This document shows, piece by piece, positions 9,445-19,755 of a stretch of 64,000 nt of DNA (its first letter is position 1; every line of letters begins with the position of its first letter). The stretch comes from Endozoicomonas numazuensis (GTDB lineage Bacteria > Pseudomonadota > Gammaproteobacteria > Pseudomonadales > Endozoicomonadaceae), in the NCBI RefSeq assembly GCF_000722635.1, contig NZ_JOKH01000001.1:1016201-1080200 (forward strand), read 5' to 3'. A program made the position numbers and the translations under genes. Below the pieces are notes generated by a model. The model was not told where the DNA came from. It saw only the letters and a list, made by a program, of their open reading frames with translations, and ran no database searches.

Positions 9445-10815
9445 TTATATAATTTCAAAGTATCGCGCCAGCTCCCAATCGGTGACATGCTTTCTGAACT
9501 CCATTTCTTCCCATTCGCGGGTAGCCGCATAATGGTCAACAAAGGTTTTTCCAAAGTAGCTCAGGGCAGCTTCTGACCCTTTCAGCAGCTGGGCTGCCTC
9601 ATACAAAGAACGAGGCAAAGTCTGTTCATCAGGGAATTTCTGGCTATAAGCATTTCCAGACACTGCTTCTGTAGGCTCCAGTTCATGCTCAATACCATAG
9701 AGGCCTGAGGCAAGAACAGCCGCCAGAGCCAGATAAGGACTGGCATCTGCTGCACCCAGCCGATACTCGACTCTCTGACTCTTTGCATTACCTGGAATTA
9801 ACCTGAGAGCACAGGTTCTGTTTTCTATCCCCCACGACGCTCTGGTAGGTGCCCAGTAGCCAGGCACCAGACGTCTATAGCTGTTAATAGTGGGCGCCAA
9901 CAGGGCAAGAAACTCTGGCATTAAACGCTGTTGACCTGCAATAAAGTGCTTTTGAAGCGCACTCATTCCATATGGCTTTGAAGGATCATAAAAAACAGAC
10001 TCTCCGTTGGCATTAACCAGGGACATATGAATATGACCACTTTGGCCCGCCAATTCGGAAGACCAGCGGGCCATGAAAGTAGCCATTAAGCCATTTCTCT
10101 CTGCCAGCACTTTCATGAATGTTTTAAAAAGAGCCGCCTTATCTGCTGCCGACAATATGTCATCAACCATCAACGCTGCTTCGATAACGCCTGGACCGGT
10201 CTCAGTATGAATGGACTCAATGGGAAAGTTCATCACCTGGGCCATCTCTATAATCTGTTGATAGAGTTCTGAATGAACGGAGTTCCTGATCACGGAATAG
10301 CCAAAGCTATCTGGCGTAAAAGGTTTCAGGTTTCGGTAGCCTTTTTCACGAATGGAGTCAGGAGTTTCCTGAAACAGAAAGAACTCATACTCACAGGCCG
10401 CTCGTGCCCACAATCCCATGCTGGCAGCCTTTTCAATCACCTTGCGCAAAATGCCTCTGGGACACACCTGTTCAGCCTCATCAGAGAACTCTGCAAGAAA
10501 TAGCAACATGTTCTCTTCATAGGGCAATTCACGCACCGTTTCTGGTAGCACTCTTACCTGCTTGTCTGGAAATCCGGTATGCCATCCCGTAACCGAAGTA
10601 TTGTCGTATATTCGATCTTTGCAGTCCCAACCCAAAATCACATCACAGAATGAAAAGCCGGAATCCAGGGCAGAAAAAAACTTACCCCTGGCCATGTACT
10701 TGCCCCGCAGTACACCATCATTATCAAACAACCCTACCTTGATATGACTCAGTTTCCGCTGGTTAACCAGCTGCTTGGCCTCTTCGACTGTTTTTATTTT
10801 TTTGAGCTCAGACAT
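9445..10815 (-). CDS. glutamine synthetase family protein (gamma-glutamylpolyamine synthetase-like)
   Basis: This 456-residue ligase of the GS family forms gamma-glutamyl amides from glutamate, ATP and an amine or ammonia. Metal/glutamate-site motifs are visible: ACEYEFFLF (about 140), ETGPGVIEAAL (about 206), SGHIHMSL (about 259) and NRTCALRLIPG (about 330). The adenylylation-loop tyrosine motif of true GlnA (NLYDL) is not visible. With the adjacent amidotransferase, this favours a PuuA-like or GlnA3-like catabolic enzyme rather than the ammonia-assimilating GlnA. Confidence 0.85.
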   Translation of the reverse strand: MSELKKIKTVEEAKQLVNQRKLSHIKVGLFDNDGVLRGKYMARGKFFSALDSGFSFCDVILGWDCKDRIYDNTSVTGWHTGFPDKQVRVLPETVRELPYEENMLLFLAEFSDEAEQVCPRGILRKVIEKAASMGLWARAACEYEFFLFQETPDSIREKGYRNLKPFTPDSFGYSVIRNSVHSELYQQIIEMAQVMNFPIESIHTETGPGVIEAALMVDDILSAADKAALFKTFMKVLAERNGLMATFMARWSSELAGQSGHIHMSLVNANGESVFYDPSKPYGMSALQKHFIAGQQRLMPEFLALLAPTINSYRRLVPGYWAPTRASWGIENRTCALRLIPGNAKSQRVEYRLGAADASPYLALAAVLASGLYGIEHELEPTEAVSGNAYSQKFPDEQTLPRSLYEAAQLLKGSEAALSYFGKTFVDHYAATREWEEMEFRKHVTDWELARYFEII

Positions 10816-10964
10816 TGCATACTCCAGCTAGATTCTTGTCGCCTGAAACTATAGACAAGGCTCAATAGCCTGCCATTTTTGACCACACAATCACTTAAAT
10901 AAAAAATCGACTAAACTCTATTGCTTATCAAAATGGTCACTGTCACTGCTTGTTATTAAGTATT

Positions 10965-13900
10965 ATGAAGACTGAATTAAAGAAGTGTTCAATTCGACAA
11001 AGCATCCTCTCCCCCTCATTCTTACTATGTGCATTGTCCCTGAATGTACTATCCCCCTCCCCTCAAGCCTCTACTGACTGGACTATGGAAAAAGCGGGAC
11101 TTTCAGGGCTGGTAATACCTTCTCTTCATCTATTGTATGAGATGAGTCAGCTAATACCTGACGATTTCAATCCAACGCTGGTTCAGTCAGAACCAGACAT
11201 GGAAGGATTCCCCCTTTACTGGATTTATCAATATTTGTTAAATGCCTTTTCGAAAACTACAGAGGTTGGTCCATTTCTTCCGCCTCCCGATGGAACCCCT
11301 CCCACTACCGGTTCAGGTATTCTCGTTCAGTCTTTCATGAGACCGAAGTGTTCGCTTCTGGTACAACCGGGATATGCTCTGGAACACCTGATGACTACTG
11401 AGGCAGAGCCTTGTGAGTACCGCCTTTTACCCGGTGTGCACTGGATTTATAAAACCTTACCTTTTCAGGAAGGAGATATTCTTACTTCTGCTATCCCTCC
11501 TGATGACAATTCGAATAATGGCGACGATCAATCAAATAACACGATTGATTCGGAGATCATACATTCTGAACTATCAACATTCCATGCAACACCGGTACTA
11601 AGACTCAATAGCAGAAACAGGCAAGCAGCCGATTATTATCGGCTCAGAAACATTAAAACAAACGAAACTCTGTCCATTGAGCCAGAATGGCATTCTGCTA
11701 TAAAGCCTGAACACACAATACCTGCTCGACAACCAGCATCTTTCAGAATTACTCCGGTTTTACGTCTTGATTTGAATGGCCAACGATCTTTTTCTTATTA
11801 TCGATTCAGGGTGCAAAACTGGCGATCGATCATACCGGCTGAAAAACTGGACAAAGTACCTGTTTTAAAAGTCGCTGAATCCTTTGAAGGGGATTATGTG
11901 ATTGACTTTCCCAGGAACTCTGAATTGCACAACCTCTTAATTGACCTGGAATTAATGCCGTTAACCGATGACTACCCGCCCTGCCAGCATCTATTCAACA
12001 GTCAGGCATTATCCATCTACATGTACAATCTGCTTTTCAGGGGAGAACACATCTGCGACCAGCCGTTTCCAGATGAAAGCTCGTTTCAGGATTTTCTGGC
12101 AATCAACCTGACTGGCTATATCCGCCAGGTTCCAGGAAATACACCTAATGAATCAGGCAAAACTTCAGACGGAAAGCCTGCGGAAGCGAGGGGCAATACG
12201 GAGCGTCTCCCCAACACTAATCCTCCACCTTCTTCCCAGAATAACGACCCTGACAAGCATTCAGATGACCCTACACCGCCAGAAGACCCATCTCAGGTAG
12301 AACCCTCTCCAGAGTCAGCGGCACTGGATATTAACATTGACCTCGCTGAAAGCCTGTATCGCTTTATGCTCAACAGTGCCTCAGCCCACGAGCATATGCA
12401 GATCATTCTTACTTGGCTCGATCACCATAATCTGGGGAATCAAAGTCTTTTCAGCAGTCAACTGAAAGGACTGGTCAAAAGCAATTCAAAAAAATTCCCC
12501 CACCATGGAGAGCTTGCTTATATAGATGCTTATGCCTTCAAGAAAGAGGAAAAAAATTACAAACGTCGACTAACGTCTAGCTCGGCTTTAAGAGGTTTGC
12601 TGAAAGCGGCAATAGAAGGCATCACTCCTGATCAGACACTCGATTTCATGGCCTACCTGAATCATGACTTACCCGGCATCACCTGGGTTATGGATAATGG
12701 TCAGACTCTCGAAGCAAGCCATTTGGCTAACTTACCTACTTACACACCTCTTCCTCAGCCAAAAGAAGTATCTTATGAGATATTTAGACGACTATCAGCC
12801 ATGACTGGATGGACAAAACGCTCAAGCAGCCGCAGATCTCAACACCCTCCTCATTCGGGAATAGCAGCCCAGTCACAAGTACTATTATCTTCTGAAGGCA
12901 ATGCTCTGGTAGACCATCTGCTGACTTGGGTTCACTCCATGGATGACTATGAGTCCGTTCTGACCTGGCTGGACGAGCACTTACCAACGACTGCCATACA
13001 GTGCTTGCAACAACTGCAAGCGCTGATGAACCTGAAGACCAGTTCAGCTGACTCTCTGACCGAATTTTGGACCAATGCACCCATTGGCTCCAAAACATCC
13101 TTTTATGCCAGCCAAAGCAATACTCACTCTCTGGAAGTCTTTGTCAGCCTGCTGACGCCAGCCGGGATAACCAGCATGCAGGCGTTTTCTCAGAATAAAG
13201 CGCTAGGGAGGAAGGATGACGAAGTCAAAGAAAAGCCCAGAGCTGTTGAAAACCCCTTAACAACGCTCCCCCCTCCTTCAACAAAAGCCAGAAAGAAAGG
13301 TGCAACACTTGTTAAAGAAACTCAGGAAAAAAAACGGAGCAATAAAAAAACAAAGCCGCATGTTAATGTCACTTTTCTAACGCCAGAAGCTCCCACCCAT
13401 ACCCTGACAGAATCTCAAAAGTCCTATCTGCTGCGATTAATGCAAGTCATCAAAGATATGCCGGGATACAAGTTATCACTGATCCATCCCGTAGTAAGTA
13501 GATGGGCCCGAAACATTGAAATAAGAAGATTGCAGGATGATAACCCCAACAAACAGGTGGATGATGGCTCTATAAAAGCAGCAATAAAAAAGACGGAAAA
13601 TTTGATCGTGGCGGCTTTCAAGCTGTATCCACCGTTTAAGAGCCTCTCTGACACGCCTTCCTATAATGAACTCAATAAAGTGTTCAGCACACTCAAACCT
13701 GAAGATATCGAAGTCAGTCTGACTGACCCTCTAGCGGCAGCTCTTGCCCATTTCATTACTCATGAAGAACCTAACGTCGTCAAAGAATTCATTGATGAAA
13801 TAGCTCCTGAACCAAAACAATCCGCAGCCAGTGATACGCCAACAGTAGAAACCACTGGAAAACAAGATGAGGAAGCGCCACAAGTTCATGGTGACGTACC

Positions 13901-16088
13901 TGTTCTGCTAAATACACCAAGACTTCTCGCAGCAGACGACCCTGTCCCCATTCTCGAAAGTCAGACGACACCTCCTGTGCTGGCCGAGCCTTCCCTGGCG
14001 GACCCTCTCAGAGAAAGACTTAGAAAAATGACCTGGGACATCAAACACCTGCAGAGAGTACTCAAATATCTGAAGTCTGATAAAGCAAGGCAGGCAATCA
14101 TCAACTACTTGAAGCAAATGAATTCTGATCCGAAATTAATGGGTCTAAGGATCATCCATGGCCATGTATTGGCTTTTGACAGTAAGCAACAACAACTACA
14201 ACTAAACAGCACTCTTCAGGAAACCGTTCACCAGGAGCAAATAATAACGCTTTTGTTCGACAACAGTAACGCCGAAGACCACAGCAGCCTCTATGCCAGA
14301 CTGTTGCCAAAACCCAGCAAACCTAGGAATACCCCCCAGACTTTTTCTCCATCGCAGGGAAGTTTTTCGGAGGATTTAAGTGGGTACGAGAGCCAGGTTT
14401 CAATGTTTAGCCAATCTTCGATGAGTGTCGTGCCAGCGTCTTATCAACACGGTCAGATGGTGCAAGCTACCCTTCGCAGAATACTGCAAAGACTGGAGTC
14501 TCAACCTGTCTCTCCTCAATTCATGGCTCAGCAACTGATCAACCTGATTCAAACGTTAGTGGAACTCAAACAGTTCGACGCCGGAGAAATACTGATTACG
14601 CATTTACAACACGAACTGCAAATGCCTGAATTAAGTCTGGCAAACTATAAACTCTTGCTGGATCAAACCCAGCTGTCACCGCAACAGCGCTCAATTCTGC
14701 AAAGAATGAGAGGGCTGCAACCAATGGCTACAGCCCGGGGCAATGTGTATCAAGGTTCAATTTATAATTCTCCCATTCACCAGTATTTACAGACGGTACT
14801 GAGTAGTATTCAGATACAAAACCTGAACAGCTTTGAGCAATACTTCTTCAGGCTTTACGGTCAAAGCTGGAACACTCGAGGTGCGCCCCCTCCTCCCCAG
14901 CCATCCCATAGTCTGAAAAGAGGAAGAAGGCCTGATTTCAGCGGCTTTACGGATGATGAGTCCCTTCCGAAACGAAGCATGACATTGCGGAGAGACCATC
15001 GAATCGGAAGAACCGTCAATACACTCCCCGAACACCATCAATCCATGATGGGTATTCATCAGCCCCCTCGACAAAGCAGCTACAGGCATAGACCCGCAAA
15101 CCCCAAGGTTTATCAGGGCAGTCACCGGAGTCTGACTCAGCCACAGAACACTCCTGTTGTCAGAAGACCTGTCGCAAGAGCTCCTTCAATGAAAAAGTTG
15201 CAACCGGGTAGGGCATTGACATTAAGACTTGAACATTTAAACCAGCATGAATCAGCAGCCAACCGAGGCATGATGAGGATTACAACGGTCGATTTTCAGA
15301 CTCGTCTTAACAATATGCTTTGGGTTCAACATAAAGCGGCAAAAGATGGAGCATCACAAACACGAGCCCAAATAGGAAAGTCACTTTCATGGTTTAAAAA
15401 TCACAACCGAAAAGAGCATAGAGAATCTCTGGCTCGCATACTCGGGCAGTTTTTTACAACCGTTGAAGGGGTGGAGGAATTCATCTATCAGCTGCGTCAG
15501 GCTCAGCATCAAAGTTTTAGAAGTCAGACGCAAACCCATGACTTCATTGAGTTCCAACAAATACCCGCTCAACCCGCTAATGCCGAGACATTACTAAGCT
15601 GGGTACTGGAGCAATACTTTACTCCCTTGCAGGAGACGTCTGCCGGAGGTGTCAGTGCAGCCATGGCTCTGACGATTCAAGTGATGCTGACACCGGAGCA
15701 ACTGACAGATTTGGCTCAACAACTGGAGCAGTTAGTCAGCGCCTCTCAATCCATTTTTTCTCCTGATGTGACCTCTCCCTCATCATCCGTGCTCATAACA
15801 GCGCCCCCAGACCCCCACCTTCAGGGCCTTGCTCAAACAATCAGCTCAATGATTCTTAAAAGGAACGTTCAACAGATATTGGATCAACATCTTCAAGCCT
15901 TTATTGGTGAGCTGGAAACCCGGTTAACGCTCTATGCCCGAAGTCAGCTGCCTCACCTTTATCTTCAAAGTGCCCTATCAGCGGGTATGCTTGTCCAATT
16001 GTTGCAGGAGCTAAAAAATCTTATGACGCCTCAACAATGGCAGGAGTTTGAAAGAGCCATCAGAGGTCGTTCATCCAGCATGCTATAG
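10965..16088 (+). CDS. very large exported protein of unknown function
   Basis: This 1707-residue protein is not recognised. Its ATG is preceded only by a poor ribosome binding site; a TTG at 10950 would add five residues. Residues 1-37 form a signal peptide (basic start, FLLCALSLNVL core, cleavage after PQAS). A Pro/Asp-rich linker lies at about 395-450. A helical segment with the core LTWLDHH/LTWLDEH occurs twice (about 485 and 665), so there is internal repetition. Further Lys/Glu-rich and basic linkers divide predominantly helical blocks. No catalytic motif or transmembrane anchor was seen. It stands alone between convergent and divergent genes and ends at a shared terminator. An outer-surface or secreted host-interaction factor is the guess. 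Confidence 0.75.
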   Translation: MKTELKKCSIRQSILSPSFLLCALSLNVLSPSPQASTDWTMEKAGLSGLVIPSLHLLYEMSQLIPDDFNPTLVQSEPDMEGFPLYWIYQYLLNAFSKTTEVGPFLPPPDGTPPTTGSGILVQSFMRPKCSLLVQPGYALEHLMTTEAEPCEYRLLPGVHWIYKTLPFQEGDILTSAIPPDDNSNNGDDQSNNTIDSEIIHSELSTFHATPVLRLNSRNRQAADYYRLRNIKTNETLSIEPEWHSAIKPEHTIPARQPASFRITPVLRLDLNGQRSFSYYRFRVQNWRSIIPAEKLDKVPVLKVAESFEGDYVIDFPRNSELHNLLIDLELMPLTDDYPPCQHLFNSQALSIYMYNLLFRGEHICDQPFPDESSFQDFLAINLTGYIRQVPGNTPNESGKTSDGKPAEARGNTERLPNTNPPPSSQNNDPDKHSDDPTPPEDPSQVEPSPESAALDINIDLAESLYRFMLNSASAHEHMQIILTWLDHHNLGNQSLFSSQLKGLVKSNSKKFPHHGELAYIDAYAFKKEEKNYKRRLTSSSALRGLLKAAIEGITPDQTLDFMAYLNHDLPGITWVMDNGQTLEASHLANLPTYTPLPQPKEVSYEIFRRLSAMTGWTKRSSSRRSQHPPHSGIAAQSQVLLSSEGNALVDHLLTWVHSMDDYESVLTWLDEHLPTTAIQCLQQLQALMNLKTSSADSLTEFWTNAPIGSKTSFYASQSNTHSLEVFVSLLTPAGITSMQAFSQNKALGRKDDEVKEKPRAVENPLTTLPPPSTKARKKGATLVKETQEKKRSNKKTKPHVNVTFLTPEAPTHTLTESQKSYLLRLMQVIKDMPGYKLSLIHPVVSRWARNIEIRRLQDDNPNKQVDDGSIKAAIKKTENLIVAAFKLYPPFKSLSDTPSYNELNKVFSTLKPEDIEVSLTDPLAAALAHFITHEEPNVVKEFIDEIAPEPKQSAASDTPTVETTGKQDEEAPQVHGDVPVLLNTPRLLAADDPVPILESQTTPPVLAEPSLADPLRERLRKMTWDIKHLQRVLKYLKSDKARQAIINYLKQMNSDPKLMGLRIIHGHVLAFDSKQQQLQLNSTLQETVHQEQIITLLFDNSNAEDHSSLYARLLPKPSKPRNTPQTFSPSQGSFSEDLSGYESQVSMFSQSSMSVVPASYQHGQMVQATLRRILQRLESQPVSPQFMAQQLINLIQTLVELKQFDAGEILITHLQHELQMPELSLANYKLLLDQTQLSPQQRSILQRMRGLQPMATARGNVYQGSIYNSPIHQYLQTVLSSIQIQNLNSFEQYFFRLYGQSWNTRGAPPPPQPSHSLKRGRRPDFSGFTDDESLPKRSMTLRRDHRIGRTVNTLPEHHQSMMGIHQPPRQSSYRHRPANPKVYQGSHRSLTQPQNTPVVRRPVARAPSMKKLQPGRALTLRLEHLNQHESAANRGMMRITTVDFQTRLNNMLWVQHKAAKDGASQTRAQIGKSLSWFKNHNRKEHRESLARILGQFFTTVEGVEEFIYQLRQAQHQSFRSQTQTHDFIEFQQIPAQPANAETLLSWVLEQYFTPLQETSAGGVSAAMALTIQVMLTPEQLTDLAQQLEQLVSASQSIFSPDVTSPSSSVLITAPPDPHLQGLAQTISSMILKRNVQQILDQHLQAFIGELETRLTLYARSQLPHLYLQSALSAGMLVQLLQELKNLMTPQQWQEFERAIRGRSSSML

Positions 16089-16102
16089 CTCTGTTTAGAC
16101 AA

Positions 16103-16145
16103 TAAAAAAGCCCGGCTGTTTTGAACATCCGGGCTCTATTTTACC
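16103..16145. terminator. bidirectional terminator
   Basis: A 7-bp stem (AGCCCGG 16109-16115, complement 16129-16135) with a 13-nt loop is flanked by an A-run on the left and a T-rich run on the right, so it can serve both convergent genes. Confidence 0.82.
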
Positions 16146-16161
16146 TGATGTCAGTTAAAGC

Positions 16162-16974
16162 TTACTGACCTGGCTGAGGGGGCATCAGACCTTCTGGCAT
16201 CTGCATGTTGTCTGGAACCTGCATCTGCTGCATGACCTGATTAATAGACTCCCTGATGCTGGCAATCATTGCTTTATAGCCTTCATCAAAGCCGTTATAA
16301 AAAGCTTGTTCGGTAGCTTTAACGTCATCGCCTTCCCGCTTGTAAATAGTGGGCTGTTTACCCTCAGGATTTTCACCACTGAAAAATGCTTCCATGGACG
16401 TGGGTACAGTAAGGGCTACACGACCGCCGGCCATGTAACCATCAATGAAACGCCCTCTCAGGAATGGGTTATCACTACTTCCAACACCCGCAATACGATA
16501 GGCATCATCCGCTTCACACCAGCGGTCCTTATACTCACTGGCTTTTTCAGTATCATCACAGTTGTACTCGATGACACCCAGTTCTTCTACCGCTCGCTTA
16601 TAGCCTGCACGATAACCTGACTCTTTAGGCTTTTCAGTCTGACCGTCTAGCAGTTCAAGAGACACCTGGCTGGTTTCAGCTCGGCGAGCATCATTGACAC
16701 CCTGGCGGTAGCTTTTCAGATAAGGGCCAAAGTTAGCCACATCACCCGCAACTGAGCTCTGATCAAAAGCGCCACGAGCTTCACACCATGTCTGCTTCAG
16801 TGCGTCTGTAGCATCCACACTGGTGCAATCATAAGTTTCTTCTTCAGCTACTGGGCGGGCAGAATCTTCTGCCGAAGGAACTACTTTTGGACAATCCTGT
16901 GGCTTGCTGCAACCTTGAAGCAATGCCAGTAATACAACAACAGGTACGGCACCTGCGAGCACAGACCTACGCAT
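16162..16974 (-). CDS. lipoprotein with duplicated YxC/WCEA motif
   Basis: This 270-residue putative lipoprotein has an N-terminal hydrophobic stretch ending in LLQGC, with Cys22 as the acylation site. Two homologous segments begin YDC and YNC and continue, after about 12 residues, with WCEARGAF and WCEADDAY, then a GYxxG-type helix. They probably represent a duplicated module with paired cysteines. The C-terminus is Met/Pro/Gln rich. Function is unknown; periplasmic or outer-membrane location is expected. A good GGAG-type site precedes the start. Confidence 0.78.
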   Translation of the reverse strand: MRRSVLAGAVPVVVLLALLQGCSKPQDCPKVVPSAEDSARPVAEEETYDCTSVDATDALKQTWCEARGAFDQSSVAGDVANFGPYLKSYRQGVNDARRAETSQVSLELLDGQTEKPKESGYRAGYKRAVEELGVIEYNCDDTEKASEYKDRWCEADDAYRIAGVGSSDNPFLRGRFIDGYMAGGRVALTVPTSMEAFFSGENPEGKQPTIYKREGDDVKATEQAFYNGFDEGYKAMIASIRESINQVMQQMQVPDNMQMPEGLMPPQPGQ

Positions 16975-17252
16975 TCATTTCTCCTTCCCGAGGGATACTT
17001 CTAATTTTCACCTTGAAAGAACGATTTACTGCCAGCAGTGATTCTCATCCATGGCTGGCATAAAGAAAATGCCCCGACTCATTTCATTTACGATGGCGGC
17101 ACTTTCTGTTCCTGATCAAGATCCAGAAACCAAATAAACCCATTCTTGCAGATCTCGCACAGCCCAAACGCCTGACAGACTCAAGGCATAACAGATTTCT
17201 GCTTTATTAATGTCATTGGACGAAGCGGGTTAAATATAGTTCAGAAAAAACG

Positions 17253-18362
17253 TTATTTTTCTTTTTTACTCCCTGTAGATATATCAGAGGGGATTGAATG
17301 AGCTTCAGGTTCTTGAAGATGGCACAATTCCGTCCAGTCGGAGCGTTGAATCGAGGCCACCAACTGGCTCCATTGTTCCAGGGTGCAGGATGAGCCACAG
17401 GATAAAGTCAAAAGCTGGTCATTAAATGAAGCCTGAACTACCCCTTTTGAGGGGGAGAATCGTATCGTCAGCCTGCTGGCATAAGGCACATTGAGCGCCC
17501 TGGGGTTCCCCAGAGCGCTCAGCATGGCCAGAATGTTATTGTCACTGGCAGATAACAGATAAAAGTATTCACAGTCTGTCTTGCCACTTTCAAGACAGGT
17601 CTTATGCTGCTTATAACGTTGATCAATCGCATTCAGCAGCGGCTGACTGGTCAGTTGGACCATCCGTTTATCTTTGCTCATGTGCTCTAGAAACCAGTGC
17701 ATCAGCTCCAGTAGCTGCTGCTCATCCTCAGTCGTCAAGAAATCGGGTAAAGGGATATTATGAATTTTTCTGACGTTCAATGTATCGGCAAGACGGGACA
17801 TGCCATGCAACGTAGGCTTTTGACCTGACATCTGCGCCCAGAGCTTGATCTTTTCAGGCCCAATTGCTTCTGCCTTCTTTATCCAGAGAGGACTCTTTTG
17901 CATATCACTGATCAGAGATCTATACCCTTTACAGGAGTCAGGAATTCCAAGAAGGGGATCATCTCGCTGAAAAGGAGCATAGACAGGAGGGACCACGGCT
18001 AACTCATGACCAGAGTCCGTTTTCAGACTGTCAGGATAAATAGCCTGAAGCATGGTCGCGGCACACTGAATGGTTCTGTCCATACCCCGGGCTTGATGAT
18101 AGCTAAGACCCGGACTCCATCGCGTTGGAAAATGGGCAGGAAGCTGGTGTTTTCTAAAGCTTTTACCTGCTTCATAGCACTGTTTGAAGCCCGTATCAGT
18201 CATCTCCCCAACCCCCATAGGCCAGAGCTCAGAATTTAATGGGTATCTTGGGCTGCGATCGCCATGCCGAACCAGTGTAACCACATAATCGTCAGGCTCT
18301 GGCTGAGCCTCAACAGTGATAGAAAAACAGAGCATACTCCAAACCAGAAGCCACTTTTTCAT
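17253..18362 (-). CDS. secreted histidine acid phosphatase-like protein
   Basis: This 369-residue protein of histidine phosphatase clan 2 has a signal peptide at residues 1-19. The phosphohistidine motif RHGDRSP is complete, with His33 as nucleophile. The second family hallmark, usually an HD pair in a context like SAHD, here reads SASDNN near residue 271. The Asp proton donor stays but the preceding His is Ser. The overall pattern resembles eukaryotic prostatic/lysosomal acid phosphatases more than bacterial AppA. Likely a periplasmic or secreted phosphomonoesterase; the substitution may alter activity. Confidence 0.82.
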   Translation of the reverse strand: MKKWLLVWSMLCFSITVEAQPEPDDYVVTLVRHGDRSPRYPLNSELWPMGVGEMTDTGFKQCYEAGKSFRKHQLPAHFPTRWSPGLSYHQARGMDRTIQCAATMLQAIYPDSLKTDSGHELAVVPPVYAPFQRDDPLLGIPDSCKGYRSLISDMQKSPLWIKKAEAIGPEKIKLWAQMSGQKPTLHGMSRLADTLNVRKIHNIPLPDFLTTEDEQQLLELMHWFLEHMSKDKRMVQLTSQPLLNAIDQRYKQHKTCLESGKTDCEYFYLLSASDNNILAMLSALGNPRALNVPYASRLTIRFSPSKGVVQASFNDQLLTLSCGSSCTLEQWSQLVASIQRSDWTELCHLQEPEAHSIPSDISTGSKKEK

Positions 18363-18488
18363 ACTTTATTCCTGATTTATTCATTAAAAATCAAATAACA
18401 AAGCATAGGTAGAAAAACGACATTCGTTTAGAAAATCAGCCCCGTTTTAGTAACAACTAATCAAGCAATGTTTCCAGGTGGATGCCTC

Positions 18489-19700
18489 TCACAGACCCAT
18501 GGCATGTTTAATCAATACATCCTTGGCAAAGGGCAAGCGGTTGGTCCACTTTAAGCCCGCATTTCTCAGCCAGCGAATACCAATATCGTCAGCAGCAAAA
18601 AGATTCTGCAAGCCTTCCATAGACTTCATCATCAGCAAATTACTTCCCATCCTTCTGCGCTCATACCGATTCAGGATATGACTGGCAGAAAAATCATCAC
18701 CACGATCAACGGCACGGATAATTTCTTCAGAAAGAGCCTCTACGTCCTGAAGTCCAAGGTTCACTCCCTGACCGGCTAAAGGATGAATAGTGTGGGCTGC
18801 ATCTCCAGCCAACACGATACGATTCCGATGATAATGCCTGGCATGGCGCTGCTTCAGAGGAAAGCGAAAGCGAGGATCAGCCGAAATGACAGCCCCAAGC
18901 CTGGATTCAAATGCCAATTGAATAGCCCGACAGAACGCCTCATCATCCAGTAACAAAACTTCATCTGCCCGATTCGGTATTAATGACCACACGATGGAAC
19001 AGTAGTGCTTGTTTCCCCGGCTGGGCATAGGTAAAAACGCCAGAGGGCCCGTATCCAGAAAGACCTGCCAGGCGGTATCCTGATGATAACGCTCCGTTTC
19101 TACGGTGGTGACCACTGCATGGTGCAAATAATCCTTCTGGCTGGATGGGATTCCGGACAATCTCCGCAGGGGTGACTCCGCACCATCAGTTGCTACTAAC
19201 AGTCGAGCCTCTATCTGCTCACTCTCCAATTGAACCTGATGGGGTTCTCCCAGCTGATAGTCAATGGTTGACTGCCCAGGGAAACACTCTATATCTGTTT
19301 CTGCCAGTTTCTGAAGAAGTGCATTTCGGATCACATCATTCTCAACAATATGTCCCAGTGTTTTAAAGCCCGCTGAGCTGGCATCAAATTCGATTTCACC
19401 TGTGCCCTCACCGTCCCAGACATACATATTCTGGTAGGGCATGACCCTTTGCGATGTCATGTACTCCCAGGCACCCAGTTGCTGGAATAATCTGGAAGAA
19501 GCTTCTGTCAGAGCACTGACCCGGGGAGCATAAATACTATCGGGAGCAAAGGCCTGAGCCGTCAACGATTGCTGATCAATCAATGCTATTTTCAGGTCTT
19601 TTTCGGCCAGAGAAAGAGCCAGAGACGCTCCTACCATACCCCCACCGACAATCACCAGATCAAATGATTTCAACCGAGTTCTCCTGCTAATAACGTCCAA
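18489..19700 (-). CDS. ubiI: 2-polyprenylphenol hydroxylase UbiI (VisC-type)
   Basis: This 403-residue FAD-dependent monooxygenase belongs to ubiquinone biosynthesis (C5 hydroxylation in E. coli). GGGMVG (19-24) binds ADP of FAD, and GDAAHTIHPLAGQGVN near residue 300 is the UbiH/COQ6 signature. The GDAAH form with GVNLGLQDVEAL matches the UbiI/VisC branch rather than UbiH. It lies downstream of ubiH in the same direction, as in the ygfB-pepP-ubiH-ubiI operon. Confidence 0.87.
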   Translation of the reverse strand: MDVISRRTRLKSFDLVIVGGGMVGASLALSLAEKDLKIALIDQQSLTAQAFAPDSIYAPRVSALTEASSRLFQQLGAWEYMTSQRVMPYQNMYVWDGEGTGEIEFDASSAGFKTLGHIVENDVIRNALLQKLAETDIECFPGQSTIDYQLGEPHQVQLESEQIEARLLVATDGAESPLRRLSGIPSSQKDYLHHAVVTTVETERYHQDTAWQVFLDTGPLAFLPMPSRGNKHYCSIVWSLIPNRADEVLLLDDEAFCRAIQLAFESRLGAVISADPRFRFPLKQRHARHYHRNRIVLAGDAAHTIHPLAGQGVNLGLQDVEALSEEIIRAVDRGDDFSASHILNRYERRRMGSNLLMMKSMEGLQNLFAADDIGIRWLRNAGLKWTNRLPFAKDVLIKHAMGL

Positions 19701-19755
19701 AACTTGTTGCGAGCATTGCCTTTCTGACCCAGTGCCAGGTATTCAAGATTCACCA

